From Pontibacterium granulatum (GTDB lineage: Bacteria > Pseudomonadota > Gammaproteobacteria > Pseudomonadales > Balneatricaceae): a stretch of 64,000 nt of DNA. Location of the stretch: the NCBI RefSeq assembly GCF_029961155.1, contig NZ_JASBRH010000007.1, positions 172,323 through 236,322 of the forward strand. The letters are read 5' to 3'. The stretch's first letter is position 1. The number at the start of each line of letters is the position of its first letter. Shown here in pieces: positions 25,515 through 34,735 of this stretch. Both the position numbers and the translations under genes were made by a program. The notes beneath the pieces were generated by a model. The model was not told the origin of the DNA. It saw nothing but the letters and a program-made list of their open reading frames with translations, and did no database searches.

Positions 25515-25701
25515 GGGGATTGGCTAAGCTCTGGATAGCCGCAGGTTCCCGGGGGGGGGCCACACTCGGCGTCAGGACTGCTTGCAATACATGAATATTG
25601 CCGCGTATTCCTTTGTTGATTGTGAAACACCCCGAATGCCAGTACCCAGAGGGCATGCTAAGTACCTGCACGACTTGTTCGAAGGTTCCATAATAAAAAC
25701 A

Positions 25702-27351
25702 ATGAAATTACTGAATCGACTCAAACTCAAAAGCCGGATGATCCTGATTCTTGGTTTGATGGCATTGGTCCAGACCGGGTTTATCGGCTTGTTCGCCGTT
25801 CATTATCTGCAGCAGTCGCTGGATGAACAGATCGGCCAGCGTGCCCTGCACGTTGCGAAAACCATCGCGGCACTGCCGATCATCGTAGAGGCGATCGAGC
25901 GGCGCGACAGCAGTTACCTGCAGCCGGTCAGCCTGCGCCTCGCTGAAAAGACCCAAGCACGCTTTGTGGTTATTGGCGACAGTGACGCTATCCGACTGGC
26001 ACACCCCAATCCTGAAAAACTCGGCCTTTCCATGGCCGATGATGACGGTGACGACAGTTCTCAAGCATTGATACATGGAAAGGGTTATATCTCCAAGGCG
26101 CTGGGCAGCCTGGGCTGGTCGATGCGTGGTAAGGCGCCGGTTTTCAGTACCGATGGCAACCGCGTTGTGGGGGTTATATCCGTCGGGTATGACCTCGATC
26201 GGGTGGCTGACATTATCCACCGCTACCGCTTAACCTTGATTGCAGTAATCGCTTTATCGTTTATGTTAAGCGCGATGATCGCCGTGTGGTTTGCCAATCA
26301 TTTCAAGCGGGCGATATTCGGTTTGGAGCCAGAGCAAATCGCTTACCTGTTTGACGAACAGCGGGCGATTCTGGAGTCAGTGCGTGAGGGCATCATTGCG
26401 ATCAATAGCAAGGGTGAGATCACGACCATTAACCAGACCGCCATCGTTACGCTTGGCCTGCCCAAAGAGGGGCGCTTGATCGGTCAAAAAGTGGAGGATG
26501 TGCTGCCGGACAGTTCCCTGCTGGAGGTGTTACAAACCGGTGAACCTCAGTATGACCAGGAGGTCTGGCGTGATCACTATTGCATCATCGCCAACCGCCT
26601 GCCCCTGAAGCAGGGTGACCAGATTACCGGCGTGGTCTCCAGTTTCCGCCGCAAAGACGAGCTGGATCTGGTGAGCAAGAAGCTGACCCGTATCCAGCAG
26701 TATGCCGATACGTTGCGTAGCCAGGCGCACGAATATTCCAACAAGTTGCACACCATCGCCGGGTTGATCCAGATCGGCGCTAACGAAGAAGCGCTGGCGC
26801 TGATCGGGCAGGAAACCCGCAGCCATCAGAAACTGATCCGCCTGTTGCTTGATGCCGTGCCCGATCCGATTCTGGCCGGGTGCCTGCTGGGCAAATACAA
26901 CCGTGCCCGTGAGCTGGGCCTGCGTCTGAAAATCGACCCGGAAAGCCGAATGACCGAGCTGCCGGATCATCTGCCACGGGAACAGCTGGTGAGCATACTG
27001 GGTAACCTGATCGACAATGCGCTGGAAGCCACACTGAAACACAACGGTGTGAACGGTGAAGTCACCCTGTCGATGACCGACTTGGGCAACGACCTGATCT
27101 TCGAAGTAGAGGATCAGGGGCCGGGCATTTGTGAGTCCGAACAGCAGCGCATCTTTGAGAAAGGGGTCAGCAGCAAAGGCAAGGAGGGGCATGGTATCGG
27201 TCTGCACCTGGTCAAGAGCCTGCTGACCAATCTGGGCGGAACAATAACGCTGGAGCCGGTGGCTGACACCGGCAGCCGATTTATCGTTTATATACCGAAG
27301 CAAAGGGAGCCGCGCTCCGCTGAGTTCCACCCGGAACAGGACGCGGGGTGA
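25702..27351 (+). CDS. CitA/DcuS-family sensor histidine kinase
   Basis: 549-aa membrane kinase. TM1 is ILILGLMALVQTGFIGLFAV (about residues 14-33). A PDC sensor domain follows, containing RFVVIGDSDAIRLAHPNPEKLG, the CitA/DcuS ligand-domain hallmark. TM2 is at about 175-195, then a PAS domain. The H-box is QAHEYSNKLHTIAGLIQ, and the ATPase domain has NLIDNALEA, DQGPGI and GHGIGLHL. It is encoded divergently from tctCBA and upstream of its regulator, so it probably senses a di- or tricarboxylate and controls tctCBA. ATG 25702 is chosen for its conserved N-terminus; ribosome-site evidence is weak. Confidence 0.9.
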   Translation: MKLLNRLKLKSRMILILGLMALVQTGFIGLFAVHYLQQSLDEQIGQRALHVAKTIAALPIIVEAIERRDSSYLQPVSLRLAEKTQARFVVIGDSDAIRLAHPNPEKLGLSMADDDGDDSSQALIHGKGYISKALGSLGWSMRGKAPVFSTDGNRVVGVISVGYDLDRVADIIHRYRLTLIAVIALSFMLSAMIAVWFANHFKRAIFGLEPEQIAYLFDEQRAILESVREGIIAINSKGEITTINQTAIVTLGLPKEGRLIGQKVEDVLPDSSLLEVLQTGEPQYDQEVWRDHYCIIANRLPLKQGDQITGVVSSFRRKDELDLVSKKLTRIQQYADTLRSQAHEYSNKLHTIAGLIQIGANEEALALIGQETRSHQKLIRLLLDAVPDPILAGCLLGKYNRARELGLRLKIDPESRMTELPDHLPREQLVSILGNLIDNALEATLKHNGVNGEVTLSMTDLGNDLIFEVEDQGPGICESEQQRIFEKGVSSKGKEGHGIGLHLVKSLLTNLGGTITLEPVADTGSRFIVYIPKQREPRSAEFHPEQDAG

Positions 27352-27359
27352 TAATAAAA

Positions 27360-28052
27360 ATGAATCCTATTCGAGTAGTAATCGCAGAAGACGATCAGCA
27401 GATCGCCGAAATTCAGCGGCGCTTTCTGGAGCGTATTGAGGGCTTTGAACTGGTGGGTGTGGCCCACGGCCTGGAGGAAGCAAGGGACCTCACCGACATC
27501 TTACAGCCGGAGCTTCTGTTGCTGGATATCCAGTTCCCCACCGGGACCGGACTGGAACTGCTAAGAGATTTACGTGCCAACAACAGCGAAACCGATGTGA
27601 TCCTGATCACCGCGGCGAAGGAGGTGGATACCCTGCAAGCTGCTTTGCGTGGTGGCGTGTTCGACTACATATTGAAGCCGTTGGTGTTCGAACGTTTGCA
27701 GGAAACCCTGCACAGCTACATCAAACATCGGGAAAAGCTGCAGGCGATGCGACAGATTGCCCAAAGCGACGTGGACACTATCCTGCCACGAGGTGTCACC
27801 GGTACGCCGAGTGCACCGGTGGAAAGCCGTCTGCCGAAAGGTATCGATGTGCTCACACTGGATAAGATCCGCCAGGTGTTTACCGAACAGACCCAATCCT
27901 TGAGTGCGGAAGAGGTGGGGGAGCAGATCGGTGCCAGCCGCACGACGGCGCGGCGTTACCTGGAATACTTGGTCAGTACCAGCGAGCTAAATGCCGAAGT
28001 CAGCTATGGAAGTGTGGGGCGACCGGAACGACGTTATAAGCTGATGCCTTAG
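27360..28052 (+). CDS. CitB/DcuR-family response regulator
   Basis: 230-aa regulator. The receiver domain has VVIAEDDQQIAEIQ and the phospho-acceptor Asp in LLLLDIQFPTGTG. The C-terminal HTH (SAEEVGEQIGASRTTARRYLEYL) is typical of the CitB family, ending GRPERRYKLMP. It is coupled to the kinase: the ATG at 27360 lies 9 bases after the kinase stop; a GTG at 27348 is the alternative start. Probable activator of tctCBA-porin. Confidence 0.9.
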   Translation: MNPIRVVIAEDDQQIAEIQRRFLERIEGFELVGVAHGLEEARDLTDILQPELLLLDIQFPTGTGLELLRDLRANNSETDVILITAAKEVDTLQAALRGGVFDYILKPLVFERLQETLHSYIKHREKLQAMRQIAQSDVDTILPRGVTGTPSAPVESRLPKGIDVLTLDKIRQVFTEQTQSLSAEEVGEQIGASRTTARRYLEYLVSTSELNAEVSYGSVGRPERRYKLMP

Positions 28053-28112
28053 ATCAGCTTCGCTTAGACCATTTTTTAGGACATCCCGGCGTAGAAAAGC
28101 CGCCGCAAGCCA

Positions 28113-28140
28113 GCCAACCGCAAGGTTGGCATCTCTATCT
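28113..28140 (+). terminator. Hairpin after the CitB-like regulator
   Basis: GCCAACC (28113-28119), tetraloop GCAA, GGTTGGC (28124-28130), then a moderately T-rich tail. Likely terminator. Confidence 0.55.
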
Positions 28141-28190
28141 TTTGATGCCCCTCAAACGAACGTGCAGCAGGTACAAATAGCGCTATACAT

Positions 28191-28238
28191 ATTAGATGTC
28201 CCATATATAATGATTTTCATATATATAGAGTGTCTAAT
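28191..28238. promoter_or_regulatory. Operator-like dyad upstream of the permease/thioredoxin pair
   Basis: ATTAGA (28191-28196) and TCTAAT (28233-28238) bracket an AT-rich dyad with CATATATA and TATATATAG arms, centred near 28214. It lies 40 bp before the permease ATG. An ArsR-type or other repressor could bind here, but no regulator gene adjoins. Confidence 0.45.
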
Positions 28239-28278
28239 GTAGTATTTCCTTTTTGAGGGAAATGGGAGGGAGAGCGAG

Positions 28279-29268
28279 ATGTTTTCAAGCTTTGCGCGCT
28301 TTGCCGATTGGCTTGTCTACCAACAACTCGGATTATCACCTGAAACACAGTGGGGCACTGCATGGCACTTCTTCGTAGAAGATGTCACCAAAATCTTCGC
28401 ATTGCTCATCGTGATGATCTATGTCGTCTCTTTTATAAGAGCCGCGATGGATGTGGAGCGGGCGCGCGGTTACCTCGCAGGGCGACATCGCGTCCTGGGT
28501 TACCTGTTGGGTTCCTCTTTTGGTGCGATTACTCCGTTCTGTTCCTGCTCCAGCATTCCTGTGTTTTTGGGGTTCACCTCCGCGGGTATCCCGGTGGGTA
28601 TCACCATGGCATTTTTGCTGACCTCGCCTTTGATTAACGAAGTAGCGGTATTGCTCTTGCTGGGATTGATGGGGTGGGAGTTCACAATTATCTATGTCTT
28701 GGTGGGGATGAGCATCGGTATCCTGGGCGGTGTGTTGCTTGATCTTATGCGGGCCGAACGCTGGTTACAGCCTTTTGCTGCAAAGGCCTATCAGCAAGCG
28801 CAGGAACACATGGGGCAGTTGGATGTTGAAGAGGCGAGAGCGCTGAGTTTTCAGGAGCGCCATGCGTTCGCCAAAGCAGAAACGCAGGATATTTTCAGCC
28901 GAGTGTGGAAGTGGGTCATCATCGGCGTAGGCTTAGGTGCCGGACTGCACGGTTTCGTACCCGAAGGTTGGCTGGAATCCCATCTGGGGGATGGTCAGTG
29001 GTGGTCGGTACCTGCCGCTGTGGCGATGGGCATTCCACTATACTCCAATGCTACAGGTGTCATTCCGGTGATGGAAAGTCTGCTGCTGAAGGGGTTGCCT
29101 GTGGGCACAACACTGGCGTTTTGCATGAGTACAGTGGCGGCGAGCTTCCCTGAATTTATCTTGCTGAAACAGGTCATGCAGTGGCGTCTGTTGGCGCTGA
29201 TTTTTGTCATTCTATTGCTATCCTTCACCGTAATGGGATGGATCTTCAACGTGGCATTTGCGCTGTAA
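28279..29268 (+). CDS. DUF318/ArsP-type permease with FCSCSS motif
   Basis: 329-aa membrane protein with about eight spans in two halves. The first half contains the family signature PFCSCSSIPVFLGFTSAG (about residues 90-107). The second half contains the corresponding GIPLYSNATGVIPVMESLL. Relatives include permeases for organoarsenicals and proteins of unknown substrate. GGAGGGAGAG precedes the ATG. A small thiol-redox protein follows 26 bases later, the usual partner of this permease type. Confidence 0.88.
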   Translation: MFSSFARFADWLVYQQLGLSPETQWGTAWHFFVEDVTKIFALLIVMIYVVSFIRAAMDVERARGYLAGRHRVLGYLLGSSFGAITPFCSCSSIPVFLGFTSAGIPVGITMAFLLTSPLINEVAVLLLLGLMGWEFTIIYVLVGMSIGILGGVLLDLMRAERWLQPFAAKAYQQAQEHMGQLDVEEARALSFQERHAFAKAETQDIFSRVWKWVIIGVGLGAGLHGFVPEGWLESHLGDGQWWSVPAAVAMGIPLYSNATGVIPVMESLLLKGLPVGTTLAFCMSTVAASFPEFILLKQVMQWRLLALIFVILLLSFTVMGWIFNVAFAL

Positions 29269-29294
29269 CCGCCACTGAATAGTAGGGAAATAAA

Positions 29295-29531
29295 ATGATT
29301 ACTGTAAAAGTATTGGGTACCGGCTGTGCCAAATGTACAAAAACGGCTGAAGTGATCGAACGTGTGGCTGAGGCTGTTGGCGCAAACGTAGAGGTTGTTA
29401 AGGAGACCAGCCCTGAAGCAATTATGCAGTATCAGGTGATGCGCACACCTGCTGTGGTGATTGATGAAACCCTGGTCCATAGCGGTTCAATCCCGTCGCA
29501 GGAGGATATTCGGAAATGGTTGCAATCATAA
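29295..29531 (+). CDS. Thioredoxin-fold redox-active disulfide protein
   Basis: 78-aa thioredoxin-like protein with the active-site motif GTGCAKCT (CxxC) near residue 10 and a cis-Pro region in VMRTPAVVIDE. It corresponds to the small redox-active disulfide proteins encoded with DUF318 permeases. It probably delivers or reduces a thiol-bound substrate, but the role is not proven. AGGGA lies upstream. Confidence 0.88.
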   Translation: MITVKVLGTGCAKCTKTAEVIERVAEAVGANVEVVKETSPEAIMQYQVMRTPAVVIDETLVHSGSIPSQEDIRKWLQS

Positions 29532-29706
29532 AAAGTGGATTTGCACTTATCGCGGCGTAGGGCTTACAGCTGCAATGGAGAGAGGTTTAGCGGAGGTGAC
29601 CAGGGCAGTCGCTGAAAACGACCCAAGCCGCCAGTTTGACTGTCTCTTAGTGAACGTTGAGATGGCGTTGGGATAGCGCAGGTGGAGTGAATATAAGAGA
29701 CAAGAG

Positions 29707-29738
29707 AAGGGGCAACCTCAGAACGTGTTGCCCCTTTT
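29707..29738. terminator. Bidirectional terminator
   Basis: AAGGGGCAAC (29707-29716) and GTTGCCCCTT (29727-29736) form a perfect 10-bp stem with a 10-base loop, followed by TT. It lies between the redox protein and the convergent thioesterase gene. Confidence 0.85.
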
Positions 29739-29754
29739 CGTTGGTCAAAACCAA

Positions 29755-30186
29755 TTAACGGAGGTCATCCACCGAATAACCTTCCAACGCGTACGCAGGC
29801 AGGTCTTCCTTTTCCGGTACCGGGGTTGGTTTACCCTCGTCATCAATTGCCACAAACTTAAAGATCGCTTCGGTCACTTTTTCACGATGACCGATACGGC
29901 CACGGCGTACCCAGGCTTCCACATGCACGTTGATGGAAGTACGGCCCACCGATTCGATGTCGGTGTACACACCCAGAATGTCACCCACCTTTACTGGGCG
30001 GATAAAGCTCATTGTATCCAGTGATACAGTTACCACACGACACTGCGCACGCTGACCGGCGCAAATCCCTGCCGCCATATCCATCTGAGACAGCACCCAG
30101 CCACCAAAAATATCGCCTGCCGGGTTGGTATCGGCGGGCATCGCGATCGTACGGGTCGTCAGGCGACCTCGGGTTGTTTCTGTCAT
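29755..30186 (-). CDS. yciA: YciA-like acyl-CoA thioesterase
   Basis: 143-aa single hot-dog-fold thioesterase. The motif MPADTNPAGDIFGGWVLSQMD (residues about 16-36) with the catalytic Asp region is characteristic of YciA-type enzymes, followed by VGDILGVYTDIESVGRTS. It hydrolyses acyl-CoA to free acid and CoA. The gene stands alone. Confidence 0.9.
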   Translation of the reverse strand: MTETTRGRLTTRTIAMPADTNPAGDIFGGWVLSQMDMAAGICAGQRAQCRVVTVSLDTMSFIRPVKVGDILGVYTDIESVGRTSINVHVEAWVRRGRIGHREKVTEAIFKFVAIDDEGKPTPVPEKEDLPAYALEGYSVDDLR

Positions 30187-30345
30187 TGCAATCGGCCTTG
30201 CTTGTTTTATTGAGTATTAATTATGCATTCCATTATTCCACTTTAGTTGTAGCCGGGGGAAGAGGAACAGCGAGTGCGGTAAGCCGGTTTCCACATTTAT
30301 CCAGGTAAAGAGGCGACTTTTTGCCGGTCCATGACGTCCGGTTGA

Positions 30346-30627
30346 CGTACATGCGATCTCATCAATGGGCTGGCGGCATCTAACTTATTGAAAAACGGTC
30401 AAGATGCAAAAATGGCCCTTGAGTTGCCTGTTTTTGCAGACAACATGCGAGAACCGGCCAAATACTATGAGAAAGCAGCAGGCAAGATCACCGGGCATGC
30501 CGCATGCAGTCGAGCAGGATTTTACCTTCACTAACCGGGAAAAGTGGAAGCGCAACGGTTGGTGCTGATGGCGCTTGAGGCCTACAACGAGGAGAGGGAG
30601 GCACTTCAGGTTAGGGGATATAATTAA
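30346..30627 (+). pseudogene. Probable gene remnant with one in-frame stop
   Basis: A frame starting after a TGA near 30343 reads LINGLAASNLLKNGQDAKM and continues to FYLH, stops at TAA (30532-30534), then reads on in the same frame as PGKVEAQRLVLMALEAYNEE to a TAA at 30625. Composition on both sides of the stop looks coding and helical (TPR-like), suggesting a recently inactivated or truncated gene. The family was not recognised. The rest of the 30187-30870 spacer shows no gene. Confidence 0.35.
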
Positions 30628-30870
30628 TTAACCATAAATAATTGTAGGATATAGCTGTTTAAAATGGTGTTCTGCTTCTATAGTGCAATACAGCAAAGAA
30701 TGACCTGCAATAGAAGCGATATGGCCTGTTGGGTTTGCCACATAAGAAACAGTTTCTGCCGAATTCTTGTTTGAATCCTACGATTAAGGTCGAAAGGATG
30801 GCACCGAATTCAGCGACAGCCCGTCATATGGGACGCTAGTTAACTTGTGCTAATTAAGGATGATTACGTT

Positions 30871-33800
30871 ATGCGGTTAACCGCCACAGTACTGCCACCG
30901 CTTACCAAAAATCTTCTTTTAGCCCTCGTTTATTTCCTGACGGCGAAGCTGGCCCTCGGTATGGCGGTAGATGGTTACGCTAGTCCGTTCTGGCCGCCCA
31001 CGGGCATTGCCGTTGCCGCCATACTGCTGGGTGGATACCGTTTGCTGCCCGGCGTATTTCTTGGGGCGTTTACCGTTAACTGGCAAGTAGATCAGCTCAG
31101 CCTGACGGCGCTGCAGATCGCTATAGGTAACAGCCTGGAAGCGTTTCTCGTCGGGTTTCTGGTCAGTCGGTTTGTCTCCCGTCGCTATTTCCTCAACTAC
31201 TACCGTCAGGTCATCCACTTCACCGTGTGTGTAATGGCTGCTGCCGCATTGGGGGCAGCCGTGGGGAGTCATGCCGTTACTACCTGGCAGGCTGAGAATC
31301 CCTTTGCACAGTTTCTGCATATCTGGAACGTTTGGTGGCTAGGCGATGTCGTAGGGGCGTTGGTTTTCGCACCGCTCATCCTCTCCTTTGCCCGCAGGTA
31401 TAAAACCCCGCAACGAAACTGGCGGGAAAAAGTGTTATTCGTTGTGCTGGTTGTCAGCGTGGGTGGCATCGTATTCGGTGGCTGGGGGGCTATCGAGCTG
31501 AATAATGCTCCGTTTGCTTTCCTGCCCGTGCCGCTGCTGGTGGCGGTAGCTTATCGCTTTGTCCATCGCGGTAGCGCCTTAAGTGTTTTATTTCTGGCCC
31601 TGACTGCAATCAACGGTACGTTGGCAGGTTATGGCCCCTTTGTGTCAGATGATATTCCCCATTCCCTGTTACTTCAGCAGGTATATGTGTGCTGCCTGGC
31701 CCTGTGTGGATTATTGCTCTGTGCCGTGATTCACGAGCGGGAGCGGGCGCAGCAGGCTTTGCAGCGTCTCTCCAATCGGCTGGAGGGGCAGGTAAAACGT
31801 GCGACCCGCGAGCTGGTTGAAAAGAACGCGACCTTGCGCCAAAAGCAGCGCGAACAGGCGAGCTTGATCGTTGATCTACGCACCAGTGAAAACCGTTACC
31901 GCGCAATTTTCGACAACGCACCGGAAGCCGTGGTTTTGCTCAGCCTGAACACCTTTCGCTTTGTGGATGCCAATGACAATGCGCTGTCGCTGTTCGGTTA
32001 TAGCCATGAACAGATGATGGGCTTATCCGTAAAGGATATCTCGCCACCCTATCAGCCCAACGACGAGCCGTCGGCTGAAATGGCGAAAGCTTATATAGAG
32101 CGAGCCATGATGGGGGACGCCTGTTGCTTCGAGTGGCAGCATCTCAATGCAAAAGGGTACGGTGTGCAGTGTGAGGTCCGTCTGGTGCAGTTTCCTTCCC
32201 GCGAAGACCGTTTGGTACGGGGCAGCATCACGGTGATCGAAGAGCGTGTAAAGGCAGAGGAGCGCCGCAGGCTGACTGCCAAGTTGTTCGAGAATACGTC
32301 AGAAGCGGTCATCATTACCGATAACGCCCAAAATATCATTGAAGTGAATGACGCCTTCTGTCGTATCAGTGGTTACAGCGCGCAGCAGGTGATAGGCAAG
32401 CCGCACCAAGCCTTTGTGTTTGCGCCTCAGGAAGAGGAACTCTATCGCCACGTATGGCAAGTGGTTGAAGAAAAAGGACGCTGGCAGGGAGAGGTTTTGG
32501 GCCGTCGTAGAAACGGCGAGCTCTATCCCAAGTCGCTTACCCTGAGTGAAGTACGCAGCAGTGACGGGCATGTGACCCACTATCTGGGGCAGTTTACCGA
32601 CATCACGGAAGCCAAGGCGAAAGAGGAGCGGCTGATCGAACTGGCGACCTTCGACCACCTGACCGGCCTTTATAATCGCAGTGCTTTTTTGCAAAACCTG
32701 AAACAGGCGGTGGCTGATTCCAGCCGCTCGGGCCGTGAGTTTGCCGTGCTATTCGTCGATCTAGACGGTTTTAAGCGGATAAACGATTCGTTGGGGCATG
32801 ATTTTGGTGATCAGGTCATTCGGATCGCTGCGGAACGTCTAAAGCAGAATACCCGTGTTAATGACCTGGTTTCGCGTCTCGGTGGGGATGAATTTACCCT
32901 GTTGGTGAGGGAACCTCAGGCTGGAATCGATCAGGCACGATTGGCGGAAAAGGTGCTGACAACGCTGGCGAAACCCTATCAGGTGGGCGATAAAACGATA
33001 CACCTCACTGCAAGCATCGGTATCAGCCGCTATCCAGCTGACGGCGGTGAATGCAAGGAGTTGCTGCGTACTGCGGATCTGGCCATGTACCGTGCCAAGA
33101 ACAGCGGTAAGAACAACTACCAATTCTACACTGCCGAGATGAAAGCGCAGGTTCAGCGTCAGCTCCGGTTGGAGACCGAGTTGCACGATGCGCTGCTTCG
33201 GAACGAATTCCGCTTGCACTATCAGCCACAGATCGAGCTGCGCAGTGGGCGGCTGGTTGGTATGGAAGCATTGATACGCTGGCAGCACCCTGAGCTGGGA
33301 TTGTTATATCCCGGCGAATTTATTGATGTGGCGGAACAGTGTGGACTGATCTGCGACATTGGAAATTGGGCGCTTCATGAAGCCTGCAACCAGGCGCGCT
33401 TATGTCAGCGGCGAACAGGCCAGTCGATTCAGGTGGCCGTTAACTTGTCGGCCCGTCAGTTTCATAACCCCAGGGATCTATTGGATCAGGTGGATAACGC
33501 GCTGAGTTCGAGCGACCTGCCCGCATCCTTACTGGAGCTGGAAATCACCGAAAGCATGCTGATGGAGGATGTGCATGCGGCATTGGGGACACTGGTCGCT
33601 CTGCGTGACAAGGGGATCAGTATCGCCATTGATGATTTTGGCACGGGTTACTCCTCGCTGGCCTATCTGAAGCAATTTTCGGCCGATAGGCTGAAGATCG
33701 ATCAGGCCTTTGTGCGAGATCTGGAGCATGACCCTGATGATGCTGCCATCATTTGCGCTACCGTCGCGTTGGCGCATAGCCTGAAACTGCAGGTAATCGC

Positions 33801-33963
33801 TGAAGGTGTGGAGAACGAGGCACAGAAGAACTTTCTGATCGGTCTTGGGTGTGACGAGATGCAGGGCTATCTGGTGGCGAAACCGATGCCGCCGGACGCG
33901 CTGGTCAATTTTATCCTCGATTATCATTGCGAGACCAACGAACCGCTGGTGTACGATATTTGA
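30871..33963 (+). CDS. MASE1-PAS-PAS-GGDEF-EAL membrane protein
   Basis: 1030-aa c-di-GMP signalling protein. The N-terminal MASE1-type sensor of about eight TM helices (residues 10-300) includes PFWPPTGIAVAAILLGGYRLLPG, shown here by its FWPPTG core. A coiled coil and two PAS domains (about 335-600) follow. The GGDEF domain has an intact GGDEF site with RVND five residues earlier (inhibitory site). The EAL domain has YQPQIELRSGRLVGMEALIRW, and its DDFGTGYSSL loop is intact. It could both make and degrade c-di-GMP. ATG 30871 is preferred to the GTG at 30847 because AAGGA lies upstream. Confidence 0.92.
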   Translation: MRLTATVLPPLTKNLLLALVYFLTAKLALGMAVDGYASPFWPPTGIAVAAILLGGYRLLPGVFLGAFTVNWQVDQLSLTALQIAIGNSLEAFLVGFLVSRFVSRRYFLNYYRQVIHFTVCVMAAAALGAAVGSHAVTTWQAENPFAQFLHIWNVWWLGDVVGALVFAPLILSFARRYKTPQRNWREKVLFVVLVVSVGGIVFGGWGAIELNNAPFAFLPVPLLVAVAYRFVHRGSALSVLFLALTAINGTLAGYGPFVSDDIPHSLLLQQVYVCCLALCGLLLCAVIHERERAQQALQRLSNRLEGQVKRATRELVEKNATLRQKQREQASLIVDLRTSENRYRAIFDNAPEAVVLLSLNTFRFVDANDNALSLFGYSHEQMMGLSVKDISPPYQPNDEPSAEMAKAYIERAMMGDACCFEWQHLNAKGYGVQCEVRLVQFPSREDRLVRGSITVIEERVKAEERRRLTAKLFENTSEAVIITDNAQNIIEVNDAFCRISGYSAQQVIGKPHQAFVFAPQEEELYRHVWQVVEEKGRWQGEVLGRRRNGELYPKSLTLSEVRSSDGHVTHYLGQFTDITEAKAKEERLIELATFDHLTGLYNRSAFLQNLKQAVADSSRSGREFAVLFVDLDGFKRINDSLGHDFGDQVIRIAAERLKQNTRVNDLVSRLGGDEFTLLVREPQAGIDQARLAEKVLTTLAKPYQVGDKTIHLTASIGISRYPADGGECKELLRTADLAMYRAKNSGKNNYQFYTAEMKAQVQRQLRLETELHDALLRNEFRLHYQPQIELRSGRLVGMEALIRWQHPELGLLYPGEFIDVAEQCGLICDIGNWALHEACNQARLCQRRTGQSIQVAVNLSARQFHNPRDLLDQVDNALSSSDLPASLLELEITESMLMEDVHAALGTLVALRDKGISIAIDDFGTGYSSLAYLKQFSADRLKIDQAFVRDLEHDPDDAAIICATVALAHSLKLQVIAEGVENEAQKNFLIGLGCDEMQGYLVAKPMPPDALVNFILDYHCETNEPLVYDI

Positions 33964-34025
33964 GGGGCCATCTCGAATGGCTAAAATCAGGGGCTTTGGT
34001 CCCGTGAGTCCTTGGAATAGCGGGT

Positions 34026-34643
34026 TCAGGCGACAAAAAAGAACACGGAAACATAGTGGCATCCGCTGCCTGCCATGGTAAACAGGTGCCAGATTCCATG
34101 GGCGTGCGGCATATGTCCATCACGCAGGTAGAACAGAATCCCCAAGGTATAAAAGAGCCCGCCGGCCAGTAGCCAGATAAAACCGCCCAATGGCAGCACG
34201 TCCAGCAGCGGCACAATGGCGATTACCATCAGCCAACCCATTACCAGATAGATGACCAGCGAGTACCAGCGGACCCGCCGCTGATGGATAAACTCCAGTG
34301 TCATACCAATCAGCGCCATTCCCCAAACCAGACCAAACAGCAGCCAGCCCCAGAAACCACGCAAACTCACAAGGGTAAAGGGGGTGTAGGTGCCCGCAAT
34401 CAGCAGGTAGATCGCCTGATGATCCAGTTTGCGGAACAGCTCTTTCAGTTTGCCGCGTAGGCTGTGATAGAGGGTGGAGGCGACATAAAGCAGCACCAGG
34501 CTGACACCGTAAATGGTGAAGCTGGTTATCTGCCAGGGATCACCCTGCCGTGCGGCATGCACGACCAGGACCACGAGCCCCACCAGTGCGGCGAGAGCCC
34601 CAATCAGGTGGGTAATGCTATTAAATCGCTCACCTTTGTACAT
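34026..34643 (-). CDS. Hemolysin III family membrane protein (TrhA/YqfA-like)
   Basis: 205-aa seven-helix membrane protein of the PAQR/hemolysin III family. Diagnostic pieces are GERFNSITHLIGA at the N-terminus, STLYHS, KLDHQAIYLLIAGTYTPF and HAHGIWHLFTMAGSGCHY near the C-terminus. The conserved His/Asp/Ser residues are expected to bind zinc. Bacterial relatives affect membrane energetics; the exact role is uncertain. Confidence 0.92.
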   Translation of the reverse strand: MYKGERFNSITHLIGALAALVGLVVLVVHAARQGDPWQITSFTIYGVSLVLLYVASTLYHSLRGKLKELFRKLDHQAIYLLIAGTYTPFTLVSLRGFWGWLLFGLVWGMALIGMTLEFIHQRRVRWYSLVIYLVMGWLMVIAIVPLLDVLPLGGFIWLLAGGLFYTLGILFYLRDGHMPHAHGIWHLFTMAGSGCHYVSVFFFVA

Positions 34644-34735
34644 CGCTCAGATTCCGAAACACACTGATAGGTTCGACAACCCCGGTGAACCCGTGGTTCA
34701 GTATTGGGGCGCAGAGGGACTTAGCTATTGGTGGA

